Below, piece by piece: positions 6,430 to 9,674 of a stretch of DNA of 9,674 bases. This DNA is from an uncultured Porphyromonadaceae bacterium (GTDB taxonomy: Bacteria; Bacteroidota; Bacteroidia; Bacteroidales; Muribaculaceae). The translations under genes and the position numbers were made by a program. Within the stretch, counting starts at the first letter, position 1. Every line of letters begins with the position of its first letter. The stretch spans positions 1 through 9,674 of the forward strand of contig URMA01000103.1 in assembly GCA_900548875.1 (NCBI GenBank), written 5' to 3'. The notes beneath the pieces are model-generated. The model saw only the letters and a list, made by a program, of their open reading frames with translations. It did not search any database and was not told the origin of the DNA.

Positions 6430-9399
6430 TTAGTTGTTTGATTGATGAGGTTTGATAACAATGCCTAAGCCGGTTTTTCCGTTTATGCCAATGGTAAGCG
6501 GCTCGTCGAAATGTACGATGCGGAGAAATTCCGATTCGTATACTGCCGGTTGGCTGTTGAGGTATTCCGTGTCGCAGATGCCGTTTTTTGCACTTTTGTC
6601 AATTGTAAAGTATCCTACACCAAATGATGTCAGGTTTTGGAAAAAGTGCGTACCTTGACTGGGTTCGATACGGTAGTTGGGCAACGATGCTTCGACGATG
6701 AGCCGTGCGGCTGAAATGTGCGGCCATTTGACGGGTATGCCCAGAGCCGTATCGCTTGAGCCCCAACGTCCGGGACCTATCAGAATGTAACCGTCGCCGC
6801 TGTCGTTGTATTTCCGGTTGATCTTTTCAATTTCCCGGGCAATGAGTGAGTTGTTGAACGATGAAAAATGTTCGGGTTTCACATAGATAATGTCCTTTAC
6901 ATTGTCCATCATGCCGTGGCCCAGTGCCGTATTGCTCTTTAATATCAGCGACTCGTCCGGGGTATCCATTATTTTCTCGTCAAGCATCTCTTTACGGTCA
7001 ACTATCGGACGGATTTGCAGCCAGTAGACTACACCTTTCGAGTAGTTGGTCTTGTCGATGTTGCCTGCAAATTCTATTTCTACGGGGCGGAGCATTTCCG
7101 AAGCGCCTTGCGAGAGCATGAAATCGATGATTTCAGCAAGGGGAAATACTTTGTGCTGCAGCACATTGGCAAAGGTCACCACTTTGCGGCCATTTCCGCA
7201 GTCGTTGTCGCGGATAATCTGGTCCAAGTGGTCGTAGGTCGAAACCATGTATTTCAGTGAACCGTTCTTTGCGGCATCCTGTATGCGTAGTTTCTGAATG
7301 TTGAAGCCGTCGTCCACGCTGAAGTTCGTGTCAACGTCAGTCATGTCGAGGGCATAGAATTGCGTTTGAGTGTCGCGCAGGGCTAGGTCGAGTGTGCTTG
7401 TCTGGAGCACGTTGTCGGGATGGCGGGGAGAAAAGCGCAGGGCCAGTCCTCCGTCAACGATATACTTGCCCAGTCCGACGGCTATTTCTGCTACTCCGTC
7501 TTCCGGCTGTTCGTCGTTAATGGGATAGTAGTTCAGCGAGCGGCCTACACCTGAGAACGAGGGGTAGTAGCTTGTACCGTATTGTTTCCCGACTACTTCC
7601 TGTATGATAATCGCCATCTTCTCCTGGTCAATCAGGTTGCGTGTGGCAGTCATGTAGGCCTTGCTTTCGGCAAAGAATACGGAAGCATATACGCCCTTGA
7701 TGGCAGAACACAGCAATTTGTACATCTCGTTTTTGTCGTTGAGATGTGGAATCATATAGGTGGAATAAACTCCGGCAAAAGGTTGGTAGTGGGAGTCTTC
7801 CAACAGGCTCGAACTGCGGATGGCCAACGGTTTGTCGACAACTTCGAACAGCGCATAGAAATCCTCTTCCAATCCTGACGGCAGCTCTGCTTCAAGAAAT
7901 TTTTTCAGTATTTCTTCGTCGGAAGCTTCCGTGAGGGCAAACGGATAGAGATTGTTTTTGTCCATGAACTCGTCGAAGATGTCCGTACAGAGTACGATGG
8001 TACGGGGTATGGTCAGTGTTGCTCCGTCGAAATTGTCACAGATCGGATATTTTTTGATGATGGAATCGATAAAAGCCAGACCACGTCCTTTTCCTCCCAA
8101 TGAACCTTGACCGATGCGGGCAAAGTTGGAGTAGTAGTCGAAACGGTCTTTTTTGAAAATGGCTACGACACCACGGTTCTTCATCTTACGGTATTTTACG
8201 ATAAGATTGAAGAACAATTGTTTGACAACGGGCGCTTCGTTGATATCCCGGAATCGGTGTTCCTGAATGATTTCGGCAATGGGGAACATAGCACGCGAAT
8301 AGAGCCAGCGTGAAATGTCGTTGCGCTGGGCGTGGTAGAGCAGTGATTCTGCCGGAATGTCAAACAGCTTGTTTTGAAAGTCCTTTAAGTCGGTGATGCG
8401 CATTACTTCTTCGCCCGTTTGCGGATTCTTTATGATGAAGTCGCCGAATCCGAAGTTGTCGTAGATGGTTTTGCGGAGATCCTGCGGGAATTTCTTTGAA
8501 TTTTTGTCGATGAACGACACACCGAGTTTCTCTGCATAAAAGGCATTTTCTACTTCCGACGATTCCAGTATGATTGGAATATACGGATTGCGCTTTTTCA
8601 GCTCTTTGGCCAGCTTTATGCCGGCACTTTTGTCTTTTTCTCCGTTATGGGTGAACGATACGTCGGAAATGATTCCTAAAATCTGTCCTTGATATTTGTT
8701 GTAGAGTTCTTCCGCTTCCTCGTAGGTTCGTGCCAGCATCACTTTTGGACGCCCGCGCATACGAAGCATCTGTTCATGTTCGTTGAGGGCTTCCGTTGAG
8801 AATATGAGCGATTGCTTGAGCAGGAATTTGTAGAGATGGGGTAGAACGGAGGAGTAGAAGCGCACAGAATCTTCGACAAGAAGTATGGTCTGCACTCCCA
8901 CATCCAGTATGTCGTTGTCGCCGTTCAGCTTGTCTTCCAACAGCTTGATAATGGCAAGCAGCAGCTCTACGTTGCCCAGCCAACTGAATACATAGTCAAT
9001 TCCCGAAAAGTCTTCCTTTGCGAGTCGGCGTGACACTTCGTGTGAAAACGGTGTCAGTATCACAATGGGAATATTCGGATATTTTTGTTTGATAACTTTC
9101 GCCTCACGGAACGGCTCTCCTATGTCAACACCGGGCATGGCAATGATGAGGTCGTAGGCTTTCGCTTCGAGTGATTCATAGGCTTCTTCGAAACTTTTCA
9201 CTTGTGACACGCGGGGTGGGGAACTCAAACTCAGTGAAGTGTATTCGAAATAGAGCTGTTCTTCTACGCGCCCGTCTTCTTCCATCATGAAGGCATCATA
9301 GGGCGATGCAATCAGGAGTACGTTGTAAACTCGCTTTTGCATCAGGTTTTGGAATGCCGTGTCGCGCAGATATAGTTGGCTAAGTTTTGCTTCGTTCAT
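6430..9399 (-). CDS. Two-receiver, PEP synthase/PPDK-type ATP-grasp (PPDK_N) protein without a visible phosphohistidine domain
   Basis: A 989-residue protein. Residues about 23-155 resemble a degenerate receiver (VLLIASPYD; DLIIAMPGVD at 83-92; VILTPFS), in which the phosphoacceptor Asp and the late Lys are missing. Residues about 169-318 form a second receiver with E176/D177, D246 (GIISDVS), S280 and K299 in the expected order. A linker with DISRWLYSRAMFPIAEII (361-378) leads to an ATP-grasp PPDK_N domain at about 425-800: GQGSLGGKGRGLA (430-442), LAIRSSSLLEDS (525-536), FAGVYST (541-547), IIIQEVVG (597-604) and LQIRPIV (794-800). Residues 820-985 form a C-terminal module with ALGHG (825-829), IGPGRWGSSD (874-883) and GTHFFQNLTS (916-925), where PEP synthase would carry its swivelling His domain and PEP-binding barrel. 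It is therefore probably not a true PEP synthase, though databases often label relatives so. It is expected to be cytoplasmic, ATP-binding and phosphorylation-controlled; product and target are unknown. It leads a two-gene operon with the coiled-coil gene. Confidence 0.88.
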   Translation of the reverse strand: MNEAKLSQLYLRDTAFQNLMQKRVYNVLLIASPYDAFMMEEDGRVEEQLYFEYTSLSLSSPPRVSQVKSFEEAYESLEAKAYDLIIAMPGVDIGEPFREAKVIKQKYPNIPIVILTPFSHEVSRRLAKEDFSGIDYVFSWLGNVELLLAIIKLLEDKLNGDNDILDVGVQTILLVEDSVRFYSSVLPHLYKFLLKQSLIFSTEALNEHEQMLRMRGRPKVMLARTYEEAEELYNKYQGQILGIISDVSFTHNGEKDKSAGIKLAKELKKRNPYIPIILESSEVENAFYAEKLGVSFIDKNSKKFPQDLRKTIYDNFGFGDFIIKNPQTGEEVMRITDLKDFQNKLFDIPAESLLYHAQRNDISRWLYSRAMFPIAEIIQEHRFRDINEAPVVKQLFFNLIVKYRKMKNRGVVAIFKKDRFDYYSNFARIGQGSLGGKGRGLAFIDSIIKKYPICDNFDGATLTIPRTIVLCTDIFDEFMDKNNLYPFALTEASDEEILKKFLEAELPSGLEEDFYALFEVVDKPLAIRSSSLLEDSHYQPFAGVYSTYMIPHLNDKNEMYKLLCSAIKGVYASVFFAESKAYMTATRNLIDQEKMAIIIQEVVGKQYGTSYYPSFSGVGRSLNYYPINDEQPEDGVAEIAVGLGKYIVDGGLALRFSPRHPDNVLQTSTLDLALRDTQTQFYALDMTDVDTNFSVDDGFNIQKLRIQDAAKNGSLKYMVSTYDHLDQIIRDNDCGNGRKVVTFANVLQHKVFPLAEIIDFMLSQGASEMLRPVEIEFAGNIDKTNYSKGVVYWLQIRPIVDRKEMLDEKIMDTPDESLILKSNTALGHGMMDNVKDIIYVKPEHFSSFNNSLIAREIEKINRKYNDSGDGYILIGPGRWGSSDTALGIPVKWPHISAARLIVEASLPNYRIEPSQGTHFFQNLTSFGVGYFTIDKSAKNGICDTEYLNSQPAVYESEFLRIVHFDEPLTIGINGKTGLGIVIKPHQSNN

Positions 9400-9421
9400 T
9401 GTTGAAATGTAAATATAGAGA

Positions 9422-9429
9422 CAAATTTA
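9422..9429 (-). promoter_or_regulatory. Candidate -7 promoter element for the leftward operon
   Basis: On the minus strand the bases read TAAATTTG, an exact match to the Bacteroidota -7 consensus TAnnTTTG. A start site a few bases downstream would leave a leader of only about 15 bases before the ATG at 9399. No good TTTG is found at the usual 19-21 base distance upstream, so the promoter is either weak at -33 or a chance match in A/T-rich DNA. No Shine-Dalgarno is seen before this ATG. Confidence 0.45.
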
Positions 9430-9596
9430 ATACAATTTTTTTAGTTAGCCCTTCTTTTCTATATATAATTATGTGGTAAAATGAGACATATTGGCTCTTT
9501 TTAATATGGGTTGAAAATAGTTAGTATTATAATTGGTTGATTATTAGTGATGTGATTCTTCCTTTGTGAATTTTGTTGAAAAAAGTGGCAAAAATA

Positions 9597-9628
9597 TTTG
9601 GAGAGTAAGCGTAAAGTGTGTACCTTTG
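9597..9628 (+). promoter_or_regulatory. Bacteroidota-type promoter firing rightward out of the window
   Basis: TTTG at 9597-9600 and TACCTTTG at 9621-9628 match the -33 (TTTG) and -7 (TAnnTTTG) consensus, with a 20-base spacer inside the usual 19-21. The upstream bases are A-rich (GAAAAAAGTGGCAAAAAT before the -33 box), as often seen at strong promoters. Transcription should start around 9633-9637. The gene served lies beyond the window. Confidence 0.8.
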
Positions 9629-9632
9629 CACT

Positions 9633-9674
9633 CGCAAAACGAAAAACGGCGGTACCGCAGTGGCGGTCAGGTTC
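9633..9674 (+). other. G/C-rich transcript leader of an unseen rightward gene or RNA operon
   Basis: These bases follow the strong promoter and contain no ATG. They include the perfect 10-base palindrome GCGGTACCGC (9649-9658) and a possible hairpin of CCGC (9655-9658) with GCGG (9663-9666) around AGTG. The G/C content rises sharply against the A/T-rich intergenic DNA just upstream, which suggests a structured leader. It could lead an rRNA, tRNA or strongly expressed protein operon; the window ends before this can be decided. Confidence 0.4.

Noticed and set aside
9641..9674. tRNA gene at the right edge
   Set aside because: The visible bases do not fit a tRNA acceptor and D-arm pattern, and too little sequence remains to judge a cloverleaf.

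Overview
The window looks like chromosomal DNA of a Bacteroidota member, probably of the order Bacteroidales. Three things point there: a TamB/TamL pair in which the outer-membrane partner is a lipoprotein, starts with no proper Shine-Dalgarno spacing, and promoter elements of the Bacteroidota type (TTTG at -33, TAnnTTTG at -7). Genus or species cannot be read from the sequence. I see no mobile element, CRISPR array, tRNA or rRNA body inside the window.

Left part, + strand (1-3384): the 3' end of a tamB-like gene overlaps a complete tamL-like gene (BamA/TamA superfamily) by ATGA. Together they should form an envelope-spanning translocation and assembly module. TamB would be the periplasmic beta-taco bridge anchored in the inner membrane. 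TamL would be a lipidated POTRA/beta-barrel protein in the outer membrane.

Right part, - strand (9399 down to 3385): three genes read leftward. The first is a 989-residue protein with two receiver-like domains in front of a PEP-synthase/PPDK-type ATP-grasp domain and a distinctive C-terminal module, but no recognisable phosphohistidine domain. Twelve bases later comes an 863-residue acidic coiled-coil protein with a 52-residue tandem repeat and a C-terminal QMELF. A hairpin terminator follows, then a small DUF454 (YbaN-like) membrane protein. The DUF454 gene meets tamL tail to tail with no spacer.

Right edge (9400-9674): a 275-base intergenic region. It holds a likely -7 element for the leftward operon and a very good Bacteroidota promoter firing rightward into a G/C-rich leader that runs off the window.

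The best candidate for something undescribed is the leftward pair: a receiver/ATP-grasp regulator or kinase-like protein tightly linked to a repeat-bearing coiled-coil protein. Its function cannot be settled from sequence alone.
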